From: Rhodoferax sp.
Lineage (GTDB): Bacteria; Pseudomonadota; Gammaproteobacteria; Burkholderiales; Burkholderiaceae_C
DNA: 64,000 nucleotides
Direction: 5' to 3'
NCBI GenBank assembly: GCA_031291305.1
Contig: JARLJH010000058.1
Span: 124,001 to 188,000 of the forward strand
Under the pieces are notes generated by a model. The model saw only the letters and a list, made by a program, of their open reading frames with translations. It had not been told where the DNA came from and did not search any database. Positions 45,201 to 52,972 of this stretch are shown in pieces. Every line of letters starts with the position of its first letter. Position 1 is the stretch's first letter. The translations under genes were made by a program, and so were the position numbers.

Positions 45201-47003
45201 CATGGAGCGCCCGCTGCGCAATGCTGCCCAGTCGGGCGACGAGTAGAACGCGAGCAGCTTGATGTCAGTATCCACGACACCAAACTGTATGTCATACTCA
45301 TGGCGCGTGGCCAAATCGGGGACGGCGTGCCTCATTTCCGTAGCGCCTGCGACAACGTAGTGCCAGAAAGGATTGATGCCCGCGTTGCGAATATCGCTGT
45401 AAGTTGCGAGATAGAAGTTGGTGTTGAAGTCGTCAGAGGGATTCCTTCCCTCTCGCCAACCAAACTCACAATAATGCCTGATCGCATCGCTCAATGGAGG
45501 CTGCAGATCCGGGTACATTGATCTATAGAACGACTCGTCGAAAAGCCCTGACTCCTTGATCGCCCCAACCTCCGCATCGATCGATGCATTTGAGTGCTTC
45601 TTGTGACCGACTGGGACGGAAGCTAACGTTAACTTAAGGGCATGCGCATGTGCTCCTATTGGGCGGCCTTCCAAACGACCGCATCGCAAATAGTGCAACA
45701 GTGGGTTGACTCGCGCTCTTGCGACATCTGGGTTGTCGGAAAGATACTGCGATGTACTGAACGCGGCAGAGGGGTCTCGGTGCTCCCGCCAACCGTGAAC
45801 CAGATAGTGCCTTGCTGGATCCACTCCAGCACTCTGTAAATCTTGGTTACCGGCCAGGTAGAACTCGGCATCAAAAAGAGAGCTATCGCGGATCTGACGT
45901 ATAGCGGCCCCGCGAAAAGCGTCGCGCCAAATCCGTAAGCGTTCGGGCGTTTTCCCCAAGAACGAAATGCAAGGTGAGTGAATTCCATGCCCGATAGCCA
46001 ATACGGCCTTGCGCAAAGGCGCCGTAACGCGCCAAGAGCGTGAGTGAAGAATCTGATTGAGTTGCTGTTGTACATTGCGAATTTCTGAGTCCTTCATGAT
46101 CAAGATACTCTCGGCCTCGCTTCTCTGATTCATGATCTGTCCGTCACGCTCAGCCACCGCCTGGTTGAGACTGGCGATTTGTCCGTCACGCGCCTCCACA
46201 GCAGCATAGAAGTTAGCCATCTGCCTTTCGCGATCGGCTACAACCGCAATCCAAGACTGAATAATCTCGGAGTCATTGATAGGTTGCTCAAGAACACCTG
46301 AAGAAAGCTTCGGAAGCTGCGCATCAGATGCCACTGCAATCCAATAGATAGGTTTTACAATTCCTGGCGCCGCTTTTATGACGTCATTTTCTTGCCAATA
46401 ACTTAAGGCAGGAGATGCTAAAGATTCTGCGAAAATTCCAGAGCCGTAAATGACACGCTGCCCGAAGTAGGCAGAATTTTTAAAATATTTCTCAAGGATC
46501 TGTTTGAATTCGTGCTCGTACAGCTCCTTAACATGGTATTGGTTGCTATAACCCGGTTCAATTGAGTAGTGATATTTGTCTGGGCTTGAAATCAGCAAAA
46601 AACCATCATGGCGCAAGACACGCTTGATCTCTTGCATCATTTCTTCATGTTGATCGTGATGCTCAATCGTCTCGAAGCTCACAACCACATCAATACTTGA
46701 ATCTGGCAAAGGAATATCAGAGCAACTTCCTACGAGGTATTCTAGATTCGTATTTTTGTAGCGGCTACGTGCGTGCTTTATAGCATCATCTGAAATATCA
46801 ACGCCGACTACCTTGCTGGCCTTTTTTGCCAACATCGCTGAGCCATATCCTTCACCACTGGCAATGTCTAATACATTTTTTCCATTCACAACTTCACAGG
46901 CTTGCAAATACCGATGGAAATGCTCAATTTCAATATTTCTCCCATGAAATCCTGGCAAAAACCGCTCCCCCGTCAGCTCTAAATTCTGATACTCGTCCAT
47001 CAT
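42261..47003 (-). CDS. 1580-residue fusion: SAM methyltransferase, coiled coil, WbsX domain, GT2 and GT4 glycosyltransferases
   Basis: Domains in order: class I methyltransferase, about 40-180 (VLDIASGEGYGSAM is motif I); helical heptad-like stretch about 250-320, ending in the linker ILHSRSWRVTAPLRK; two repeat units at about 373-447 and 483-557 (FYLAGNQDLQSAGVDPARHY; FYRSMYPDLQPPLSDAIRHY); WbsX-like domain 575-890 ending FVNGWNDWNEGLFLEPD; GT2 about 907-1110 (VSVIVPNYNHERFLRRRLNS; AESDDFC); GT4 about 1225-1560 (CVSRAIPDKGW; FKSESFPLTIVDCLFAGKP). It probably polymerises or finishes a glycan on the cytoplasmic membrane for the adjacent Wzm/Wzt exporter. The methyltransferase plus coiled coil recalls WbdD, the chain terminator of O9a-type systems, but no kinase domain is seen. 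The ATG at 47003 overlaps the wzt stop. Confidence 0.85.
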   Translation of the reverse strand: MMDEYQNLELTGERFLPGFHGRNIEIEHFHRYLQACEVVNGKNVLDIASGEGYGSAMLAKKASKVVGVDISDDAIKHARSRYKNTNLEYLVGSCSDIPLPDSSIDVVVSFETIEHHDQHEEMMQEIKRVLRHDGFLLISSPDKYHYSIEPGYSNQYHVKELYEHEFKQILEKYFKNSAYFGQRVIYGSGIFAESLASPALSYWQENDVIKAAPGIVKPIYWIAVASDAQLPKLSSGVLEQPINDSEIIQSWIAVVADRERQMANFYAAVEARDGQIASLNQAVAERDGQIMNQRSEAESILIMKDSEIRNVQQQLNQILHSRSWRVTAPLRKAVLAIGHGIHSPCISFLGKTPERLRIWRDAFRGAAIRQIRDSSLFDAEFYLAGNQDLQSAGVDPARHYLVHGWREHRDPSAAFSTSQYLSDNPDVARARVNPLLHYLRCGRLEGRPIGAHAHALKLTLASVPVGHKKHSNASIDAEVGAIKESGLFDESFYRSMYPDLQPPLSDAIRHYCEFGWREGRNPSDDFNTNFYLATYSDIRNAGINPFWHYVVAGATEMRHAVPDLATRHEYDIQFGVVDTDIKLLAFYSSPDWAALRSGRSMFKGHSQQPLPHEDFGFYDPSDWQVLKRQAELAKRHGLYGFCFDLDIGAAAGGGLAQPVDIFLGHGDIDFCFCVQAELTSEYVLAPLVAAIVRAVSDRRYIRIADRPLVLFTMPGEMQHAASVLHQLRRLLADHGVSRPFLIGRWASTGLDSSGVPLADLCDAVLDLPNAPVPGETGDFLPQDKNGIDVVPYGVIASQGVVQVRKAQGSAHPIFHCVTLGRDNTTRKPGRPLVYTSFNVKDYRLWLDAAISGAKVAHSEDRRFVFVNGWNDWNEGLFLEPDRQGGFCRVNETTRALLGIAPGAITPKVSVIVPNYNHERFLRRRLNSIYGQTYKNIEVILMDDCSSDQSRSILDQYATTHPEISTKLYNDKNSGSAFRQWAKGIKAATGDLVWIAESDDFCDERFLEVLVRCFDDEAVLLAYSKCVFVDGDEVPLRDEFKIYISDLDCAEKWNGSYVETAHNEVKSALGIKNTIPNASGVLFKRPINIPLLDDESWLSMKVAGDWVFYLHIIRGGKVAYNTGTANFFRRYEGSTAEVTYKKRVFYKEVGMASRTVAALYNVPLKTLEQCQKGYKSFYEKMVGHSDEEFALWYDYQAILDARERRLPNVMVSTMAFFPGGAEILPIRLVNEFKRQGLSVLLLNAGLMCHEDGIRRMLRNDVPVIESSSAEDVKAIIHDYGVEVLNTHQWHIQKYPLQVPDVFDELQAHIASLHGMIEHGDAFGVTDEQLRKADKNVTTWVYTAEKNLVPFSDVGLYAKSSSRFVKMPNGMQPPRIIPILRADMGIPEDAFTLCCVSRAIPDKGWAETIQVVERARAVSGRDIRLVLVGNGPVYDEYCRVGVPDFVYLAGFSENSVGHYAAADMGIMLTKFKSESFPLTIVDCLFAGKPYIASDVGDIRNMITTLDDVAGEVIELEDWEVPIEGAAQVVAAFTTDRQKYMNALALVQDVANRYRIDVIASEYVRLFENSRDENRLQSSGYRN

Positions 47004-48367
47004 GTCAAACCTTTTGTTACGCTCATTTTTATTGACTGCATTGGAATACCGACCAAACCGGTTGAAACACTACTGAATTCTGACTTAAACAAAACAGCAT
47101 CGTGTATCCAGTGATGCTGCTCGTGCACCTCTTGAGTACCGTTGGCAACAGCAGTAGAAATACTGTAATCACCCGACGGTAGTAGCGGCATATTGAAAGT
47201 GAAATCCACTTGAAGTTCACTTCCTTCAAGACAATGAGTAGCTTTTTCAAAGTAGGCTAGAAATGTGTTGTCACCAAACAAGGTCTGACCTAAACGATCT
47301 TTTACATAAAACCCAACAATTGGGGAGTGGATAGCTTTGGCCACAGTGACTTTAATTCGAAGTATGACTTTCTCGCCGCCCACAATCCAGGCCATCGGAT
47401 GTTCGTTTTCATTCAGAAGTCGAACATCATGAATTCTCGCTCCGCCTTTACCGAATGATGCAGCTTCCGGGTCAAACTTGAATATCTGTAAATCATTACG
47501 CAAATTACTGGTGTTAATGAACTCTAGTCTCTGATCTTTAAATGAAAGTGGATCGTCTGGCTTCTTGAATGTCCTGATCTTTGTTGTGCTGCTCTTACCT
47601 TGCTCAACTTCGTAAAACGCTTCAAGGTATAGCTCGCACACGTCCTTCGGCGTGCCTTCTTGGATTACCTGGCCTTTCTCAAGCCATACAGCGTAGCTGC
47701 ACAAGTTTTTTATACTGCTCGTGTCATGACTAACAAATAACACAGTTCCATTTCCCATAAAGTTGCGTAGAAAACGCATGCACTTCTGTGTAAAGAACGC
47801 ATCCCCTACCGCCAGTGCTTCATCGACTACGAGAATGTCCGCATCCACATGTGCGATAACGGCAAATGCCAAGCGCACCATCATGCCGCTTGAGTAGGTC
47901 TTTACCGGCTGTTCAATGAAGTCGCCGATGTCGGCGAAGGCAACGATATCGTTAAAGCGCGTATCGATTTCTTCATTACTCAAGCCCAACACTGACGCAT
48001 TCATGTATACGTTTTCCCGCCCGGTGAATTCAGGATTAAAACCAGAGCCGAGTTCCAGCAATGCAGCAATGCGGCCATTTGTTTGAATGCGGCCACTAGT
48101 GGGGTTGAGCGTGCCACAAATCATCTGCAGCAGAGTCGACTTGCCGCTTCCATTGCGTCCGATGATGCCAACGGTCTCACCTTTTTTGACTTGAAACGAA
48201 ATGTCTTTGATAGCCCAGAACTCGCGAAAATACTGCTTCGACTGATGCCCCACTAAGCGCTGCAGGCGTGGCAGCACAAACTGCTTGAGCCTGTCACGCG
48301 GGTTGGCATAGATTTCGTAGCGCTTGCTGAGCCCCTCAACACAGATGGCTATATCTTCAGAGGACAT
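47000..48367 (-). CDS. wzt: Polysaccharide ABC exporter ATPase with C-terminal extension (Wzt-like)
   Basis: 455 residues. Residues 1-250 are the ATPase: IIGRNGSGKSTLLQMI (Walker A), TYSSGMMVRLAFAV (signature region), DILVVDEALAVGD (Walker B) and VSHD. Residues about 280-455 are an extra domain of the Wzt_C type (GEKVILRIKVTV, IVGFYVKDRLGQTLFG, LLPSGDYSISTAV), which in O9a systems binds the finished, capped chain before export. Starts at the ATG at 48367, overlapping the permease gene by 11 bp. Confidence 0.93.
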   Translation of the reverse strand: MSSEDIAICVEGLSKRYEIYANPRDRLKQFVLPRLQRLVGHQSKQYFREFWAIKDISFQVKKGETVGIIGRNGSGKSTLLQMICGTLNPTSGRIQTNGRIAALLELGSGFNPEFTGRENVYMNASVLGLSNEEIDTRFNDIVAFADIGDFIEQPVKTYSSGMMVRLAFAVIAHVDADILVVDEALAVGDAFFTQKCMRFLRNFMGNGTVLFVSHDTSSIKNLCSYAVWLEKGQVIQEGTPKDVCELYLEAFYEVEQGKSSTTKIRTFKKPDDPLSFKDQRLEFINTSNLRNDLQIFKFDPEAASFGKGGARIHDVRLLNENEHPMAWIVGGEKVILRIKVTVAKAIHSPIVGFYVKDRLGQTLFGDNTFLAYFEKATHCLEGSELQVDFTFNMPLLPSGDYSISTAVANGTQEVHEQHHWIHDAVLFKSEFSSVSTGLVGIPMQSIKMSVTKGLT

Positions 48368-49211
48368 CGGCAAACCCCTTGCGCGTCTTTTGGAACCAAG
48401 CGTAACCAACCCAGGCGGTGGCTGTAGACACAAAGGTGTAGACAGCGAGTCCCAACCAGTTGGGCAGATGGCCCCAGACGAGCACGTCTCGCGCCTGCTC
48501 GATGATGAACGTCAGCGGGTTGGCCATGATGAATCCACGGAACCGCTCTGGCACGGCGGTTATTGGGTAAAACACGGGGGCCAGAAACATCAGTACAGTG
48601 GTGATGATGCCAATGGTTTGGCCAACATCTCTCAAAAACACGCCAAGTGAGGCCAACATCCACGCCAGACCTGTAGTCAGAACAACTAAAGGCAACAGCA
48701 CTAAGGGCGTGAAAATTACCGTCCAATTTAAGTACCCATTGAAGATAACAAAGGCCAAAAGCAGCACTCCAATGCTAATCAAGGCATGAAACAGTGCCGC
48801 CCCCATGGCAACGACAGGTAGTATTTCAATCGGGAAGACCACTTTTTTAACGTAATTGACATTGCTCAGAATCAGACCTGGCGCTCGATTAAGCACCTCG
48901 TTAAACAAGTTCAACACGATCATGCCCACGAACAGCACTACGGCAAACTGAGTCTTGCTACCGTCGGCGCCAGCACCACCCCAACGCGACTTGAAAATTT
49001 CAGAGAACACAAAGGTGTACACCACCAGCATGAAAACCGGGTTAAAAAAAGACCAGGCCAATCCAAAGGCCGACCCCTTGTAGCGGCCCGCGACTTCACG
49101 CTTGATCATCTGCACGATGAGCTGGCGGTTGCGCCAGAGGCTTTTCCCTAGCGCCACCAAAGATGTGGGGGGCGCAGCATGAGGATTAATAGCCACAGTT
49201 GGCATTCCCAT
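48357..49211 (-). CDS. wzm: Polysaccharide ABC exporter permease (Wzm-like)
   Basis: About 284 residues, ABC-2 family, with about six membrane helices. Family features are LIVQMIKREVAGRYKGSAFG near the start, LSNVNYVKKVVFPIEILPVV, and APVFYPITAVPERF. It forms the export channel with Wzt. Starts at ATG 49211 or 49205; the first leaves a four-base gap after the upstream glycosyltransferase stop. Confidence 0.92.
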   Translation of the reverse strand: MGMPTVAINPHAAPPTSLVALGKSLWRNRQLIVQMIKREVAGRYKGSAFGLAWSFFNPVFMLVVYTFVFSEIFKSRWGGAGADGSKTQFAVVLFVGMIVLNLFNEVLNRAPGLILSNVNYVKKVVFPIEILPVVAMGAALFHALISIGVLLLAFVIFNGYLNWTVIFTPLVLLPLVVLTTGLAWMLASLGVFLRDVGQTIGIITTVLMFLAPVFYPITAVPERFRGFIMANPLTFIIEQARDVLVWGHLPNWLGLAVYTFVSTATAWVGYAWFQKTRKGFADVL

Positions 49212-49215
49212 AAAT

Positions 49216-50187
49216 TTAAATTTTTCCAAAAAAAGCGGCGATAAACAAAGCAACATTACTTGACAAAGTCTGCCGTTTAATGCCAGCGCGTTTGAATTGC
49301 GCAAGCCGGGGAATAAGGGGTTGACTTCGCCCAGAGGCAAATAGATTCAGAGCTTCTCGATTTTTCGGCGTCAAAAGGTGCGTCAACGCCTGCAGAGCGT
49401 CAATATTACAGTCGTTCCAGCGCTTGAACTGGCCTTGTTTGACCATACGCATTCGCATCATACGGGCGTGCCAGCTGTCGTTCATACCTACAAGGTTAGC
49501 AACGTGCTGGCGATAGCGCACAGTGGGGTAAGGGTCGTAATAAACCAGCCCACCACATCCAGTGACTGCCAGATATGCCCACCAATCGTGAGAAACGACA
49601 GTGACTTTCTCCCCCACATGCTTCAGTAGCTGACGCGCAGCTTCATTGAAAACCATCGTATTCCCGCCGCCAATGTTTTGCATCAATGCATTGGAAAAGC
49701 TTGGGGGCTTGGTGAACAGCGGCGACATGCCGACACTTTCATTGCGGGTGTTAATCAAGCGAGTTCGGGAGCAATAGAGCCCGGGCACATTTGCAGGCAC
49801 ACTTTTTAACCACGCCACAGCGCGCTGCAATTTATCTGCCTCCCACACGTCATCCTGATCTGAGTATGCGTAAAAGTCGGCCAGAATATTGGCATTGCAG
49901 GTGAGCGACAAAAAGTTGGCAACAAACCCCTCGGCTGGCCCGGCGTGAATGGATAAGCGACGAGCACCCCACTTGGACTGGTAAGCTTGCAGGATTTGGT
50001 GCGTGCCATCTTTCGAGCCATCGTCTGAGGCCCAGACTTCCCAGTCCGGGTACGTTTGCATCGCAAAAGATTCAAGTTGGTCCGCCAGAAACTGCTGACC
50101 ATCATAGGTACAGAGAAGGATAGCTACCTTGCCGCCGCCACTTGTTTGGCAACGTATATTGCTTTCAACCTCGACATCTTGCTTCAC
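49216..50187 (-). CDS. GT2 family glycosyltransferase (rhamnosyltransferase-like)
   Basis: 323 residues. Opens with VAILLCTYDGQQFLADQLES, followed by ASDDGSKDGT and AYSDQDDVWEADKL, the metal-binding acidic residues of GT2. This pattern resembles WbbL/RfbF-type rhamnosyltransferases, but donor and acceptor are unknown. The start is a GTG at 50187, with no ATG in suitable place. It heads the left half of the locus, followed closely by wzm. Confidence 0.85.
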   Translation of the reverse strand: MKQDVEVESNIRCQTSGGGKVAILLCTYDGQQFLADQLESFAMQTYPDWEVWASDDGSKDGTHQILQAYQSKWGARRLSIHAGPAEGFVANFLSLTCNANILADFYAYSDQDDVWEADKLQRAVAWLKSVPANVPGLYCSRTRLINTRNESVGMSPLFTKPPSFSNALMQNIGGGNTMVFNEAARQLLKHVGEKVTVVSHDWWAYLAVTGCGGLVYYDPYPTVRYRQHVANLVGMNDSWHARMMRMRMVKQGQFKRWNDCNIDALQALTHLLTPKNREALNLFASGRSQPLIPRLAQFKRAGIKRQTLSSNVALFIAAFFGKI

Positions 50188-50347
50188 CGGCCCACCTGGA
50201 GAATCAAAGCACCGACAGCGATCTTAAAAGGTCACACCTGATAAGCAAAACTGACGTGGGGAGTTAAATGACGGCCTCCCTATGAAGCTGCCAACGCCCT
50301 GCTTTTTCTTGTAATGCGCGGGATTCTACAAGATGGGGGAGCCGCGC

Positions 50348-50662
50348 CTAGATCAGAAACGATTCCTTACTTTGTCCCTGGGCCATGAGCGCAGTAAGCC
50401 ACTTGGGAGCCAGACCACGGCCAGTCCAGGTCTCGCCGTTGGGACCGCGGTACTTGATAGGAGCAGGGTTACCCGACTTTGCGGCCCCAGCCGGCTTGCG
50501 AGCGCGGCCTTTGGCGCGGTCCAGGTCATCGACCGTAATGCCAAAGGCTTCCATCTTGGCCAGAATATCAGCCATAGTGGCGGCCATTTCGGCGGCTTTG
50601 ATTTCTTCGGCCTGCTTTTGCAGCTGAGCAATTTGGTTTTGGATATCGATCAATGAGGTCAT
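50348..50662 (-). CDS. H-NS family histone-like nucleoid protein
   Basis: 104 residues. The N-terminal helical oligomerisation domain spans about 1-60. The C-terminal DNA-binding end is KYRGPNGETWTGRGLAPKWL, the usual betaproteobacterial H-NS motif. It silences A/T-rich, often horizontally acquired DNA. It sits between the two halves of the glycan locus, where it may silence the neighbouring glycosyltransferase genes. Confidence 0.93.
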   Translation of the reverse strand: MTSLIDIQNQIAQLQKQAEEIKAAEMAATMADILAKMEAFGITVDDLDRAKGRARKPAGAAKSGNPAPIKYRGPNGETWTGRGLAPKWLTALMAQGQSKESFLI

Positions 50663-50701
50663 GTTGTCTGTCTATCTATAAAGTGTTGATGAACCCTGAA
50701 C

Positions 50702-50720
50702 ACACGTTTATCGTGTTTTT
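50702..50720. terminator. Short hairpin after the initiating transferase gene
   Basis: ACACG-TTTAT-CGTGT followed by a T-run on the plus strand. The hairpin abuts the stop of the sugar transferase gene, which is read on the other strand, so it may separate that gene from the H-NS gene. Five base pairs is weak. Confidence 0.3.
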
Positions 50721-51279
50721 AATGGGTGACATTATCCCTTGTCAACACCTTGAATACCGTCATGAAAATGATTTTCATATCGAAAATAAGGGATTTTTTG
50801 TGCAGATATTCAATATCCAGGGCCACTTTTTCAGGAATAGGCAACTCGTCACGACCATTGATCTGCGCCCAGCCTGTCAAACCCGGAGTCAAGCGGTGCA
50901 CCCCGGCATGGGTGCGCATATCTATCAAATCATGTTGGTTGAACAAGGCTGGCCGTGGGCCTACAAAGCTCATGTCACCTTTGAGAATGCTCCAAAGTTG
51001 CGGCAATTCGTCCAAGCTGGATTTGCGTAAAAAACTGCCTACAGGCGTCAAATACGCACCAGGGTTACTAAGTAAATGTGTGGCGACGGCAGGTGTGCCC
51101 ATCTGCATACTTCGAAACTTGGGCATTTTGAATATATTGTTATTACGGCCAATGCGGTCAGACCAATACAAAACCGGGCCTTTGGAGGTAAATTTGACCA
51201 GTGCGGCGACCAGCAAAACAGGAATGGATAACATGACGCCAGCCAACGCAGCAATAACAAAATCAAATACTCTTTTCAT
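50719..51279 (-). CDS. Initiating sugar-phosphate transferase (PglC/WcaJ-type, short form)
   Basis: 186 residues with one N-terminal hydrophobic re-entrant helix (FDFVIAALAGVMLSIPVLLV) and the catalytic core DELPQLWSILKGDMSFVGPRP. Transfers a sugar 1-phosphate from its UDP form to undecaprenyl phosphate to start a glycan. The short form is that of PglC-like enzymes. It overlaps the WbpV-like gene upstream by four bases, consistent with use of its product. Confidence 0.93.
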   Translation of the reverse strand: MKRVFDFVIAALAGVMLSIPVLLVAALVKFTSKGPVLYWSDRIGRNNNIFKMPKFRSMQMGTPAVATHLLSNPGAYLTPVGSFLRKSSLDELPQLWSILKGDMSFVGPRPALFNQHDLIDMRTHAGVHRLTPGLTGWAQINGRDELPIPEKVALDIEYLHKKSLIFDMKIIFMTVFKVLTRDNVTH

Positions 51280-52223
51280 GGCTGAGGATTCCCGGTGACT
51301 GCTCGCAACAACCCCTCTTGCACCGTGATTTTTGGCGTCCAGCCCAACAAATTTCTAGCTTTTCCGCTATCAATTTTTAAGCTAGAAGTTAAACGCTGTA
51401 CGCCATTTACTTTCCCCAACAAGCGCCCCGCCCACGCCAGCGCCCACACTGGCACTGGCAACAAACGCGCAGGCACACCAGCGGCCTTCGCCATGCATCG
51501 CACCAGCTCAGTAGTGGACAGGTCTTGCCCGTCGCTGATCAGAAAGGTCTGGTTGGCAGCATTAGGGTGACTGATGCAGGTAGTGATGAAATCGACCAGG
51601 TTATCCAGTGCCACCAGGCTGCGCTGGTTGTGAATGGCACCCAGAGGCAAAGGCCAACCGCGTTGGACGGCGCGCATCAGCGCTGCAAAGTTGGCCTTGA
51701 CGCCAGGGCCATAGACCAAAGGCGGGCGGATGATGACGACTTCCATACCGGTCTCTACTGCGATCTGAAGTAGACCAACTTCCGCCTCGTACTTGCTCTG
51801 GCCGTAGGCATCTTGTGGGTTGGGTACATCCAGTTCAGTCAAGGCCTGGCCAGACTCTGTGAACTCTCCATTGACTTTGATTGAACTCACATAAATATAG
51901 CGTTTAACGCCCACTGCATAAGAGCTACGGGCCAATTTGAGTGCACCTTGAACGTTGATGCGCCTAAACTCTGCCAATGGATTTTCAGCCGTGTCGCGCA
52001 TCAGATGCACCCGTGCGGCCAGATGCACCACCACATCCACACCTGTCAACGCTGTTTGCCAGTCAGTCAGCTCGTTGATGTCGCCCACAAAGGCCACATC
52101 GGATGTAGCCAGTTCTGCATCAATGGTTCTTACAGCGGCCCGAACGGCAAAACCGTCGTCAACCAAACGCTGACACAAGGCTTTGCCGACCATACCCGTT
52201 GCGCCAGTGACCAAGATTTTCAT
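51276..52223 (-). CDS. NAD-dependent nucleotide-sugar epimerase/reductase (WbpV/WreQ-like)
   Basis: 315 residues. ILVTGATGMVGKALCQRL (NAD), VYVSSIKVNGE-like strand (IYVSSIKVNG), then YGQSKYEAE for the YxxxK pair and RPPLVYGPGVKANF. This small branch acts as 4-ketoreductase in UDP-QuiNAc or related paths, together with a WbpM-type dehydratase and a PglC/WreU-type transferase. All three are in this locus, so a QuiNAc-like first sugar is inferred; plain 4-epimerase activity is the alternative. Confidence 0.82.
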   Translation of the reverse strand: MKILVTGATGMVGKALCQRLVDDGFAVRAAVRTIDAELATSDVAFVGDINELTDWQTALTGVDVVVHLAARVHLMRDTAENPLAEFRRINVQGALKLARSSYAVGVKRYIYVSSIKVNGEFTESGQALTELDVPNPQDAYGQSKYEAEVGLLQIAVETGMEVVIIRPPLVYGPGVKANFAALMRAVQRGWPLPLGAIHNQRSLVALDNLVDFITTCISHPNAANQTFLISDGQDLSTTELVRCMAKAAGVPARLLPVPVWALAWAGRLLGKVNGVQRLTSSLKIDSGKARNLLGWTPKITVQEGLLRAVTGNPQP

Positions 52224-52972
52224 AAACGGTGCAAACGCTTTAATTGGCGATATTCAGGTGAAGTTAAAAACCGCATCAGACTGGCTGCATGCCAGCGCAA
52301 GTATTTCAGACTTCGGTGACTACTGCGCTGCGCATGATGCACAACCTGGACATCAGGCAAAACGACAACGCGCAAACCAGCCAAGTGGAGCCTGGCACAG
52401 AGGTCAACGTCTTCGTAATACAAAAAATATCGCTCATTGAACCCGTCGATTTGATCAAAAACAGCATGGGTAAACACCATGAACATGCCCGCTACCCAAT
52501 CGACATCAACGCAGTCACCATGAAGTGGATAGTCCGGGGCATATACACGACGAACTAGCTTGCGCACAATTTTCTGAAAAGTGGGGAAGGTTCGGGCACT
52601 ATCTTCTACTGAACCGGATGGGCTCAAGACCCTGGGAGCGACCGTGCCAACACCACCGTTTTGTAAACACCTGATCAAGGCTGAAATAGGGCAATCGTGT
52701 AGTCTGATATCGGGATTCACAACGCAAAAAAAATCACCCTGTGCACGCTCAAAAGCCTGATTGTGATTGGCACCAAAACCTTTTTGTGTTTTGTTTTCGA
52801 TGACTTTGATAGTATAAGAAAAAACGTCTTTATCTAATTCTATATTTTCTGGAATATTCAGAGTCAATATCAACTCAATGGGTTGATTAGAGCAAAATTT
52901 CTCCAAATCTTTCATAAGATTCAAGATCAGCCCCATTTGTCCATGACTAACCACCGAGATTGAAATCATCAT
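52220..52972 (-). CDS. GT2 family glycosyltransferase (WbbL-like)
   Basis: 250 residues. VVNPDIRLHDCPISAL and VAGMFMVFTHAVFDQIDGFN, then FLYYEDVDLCARLHLAGLR, are typical of WbbL-like rhamnosyltransferases of GT2. The opening MISISVVSHGQMG is shorter than usual. It overlaps the following WbpV-like gene by four bases and lies directly after the preceding GT2 gene. Confidence 0.85.
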   Translation of the reverse strand: MMISISVVSHGQMGLILNLMKDLEKFCSNQPIELILTLNIPENIELDKDVFSYTIKVIENKTQKGFGANHNQAFERAQGDFFCVVNPDIRLHDCPISALIRCLQNGGVGTVAPRVLSPSGSVEDSARTFPTFQKIVRKLVRRVYAPDYPLHGDCVDVDWVAGMFMVFTHAVFDQIDGFNERYFLYYEDVDLCARLHLAGLRVVVLPDVQVVHHAQRSSHRSLKYLRWHAASLMRFLTSPEYRQLKRLHRL

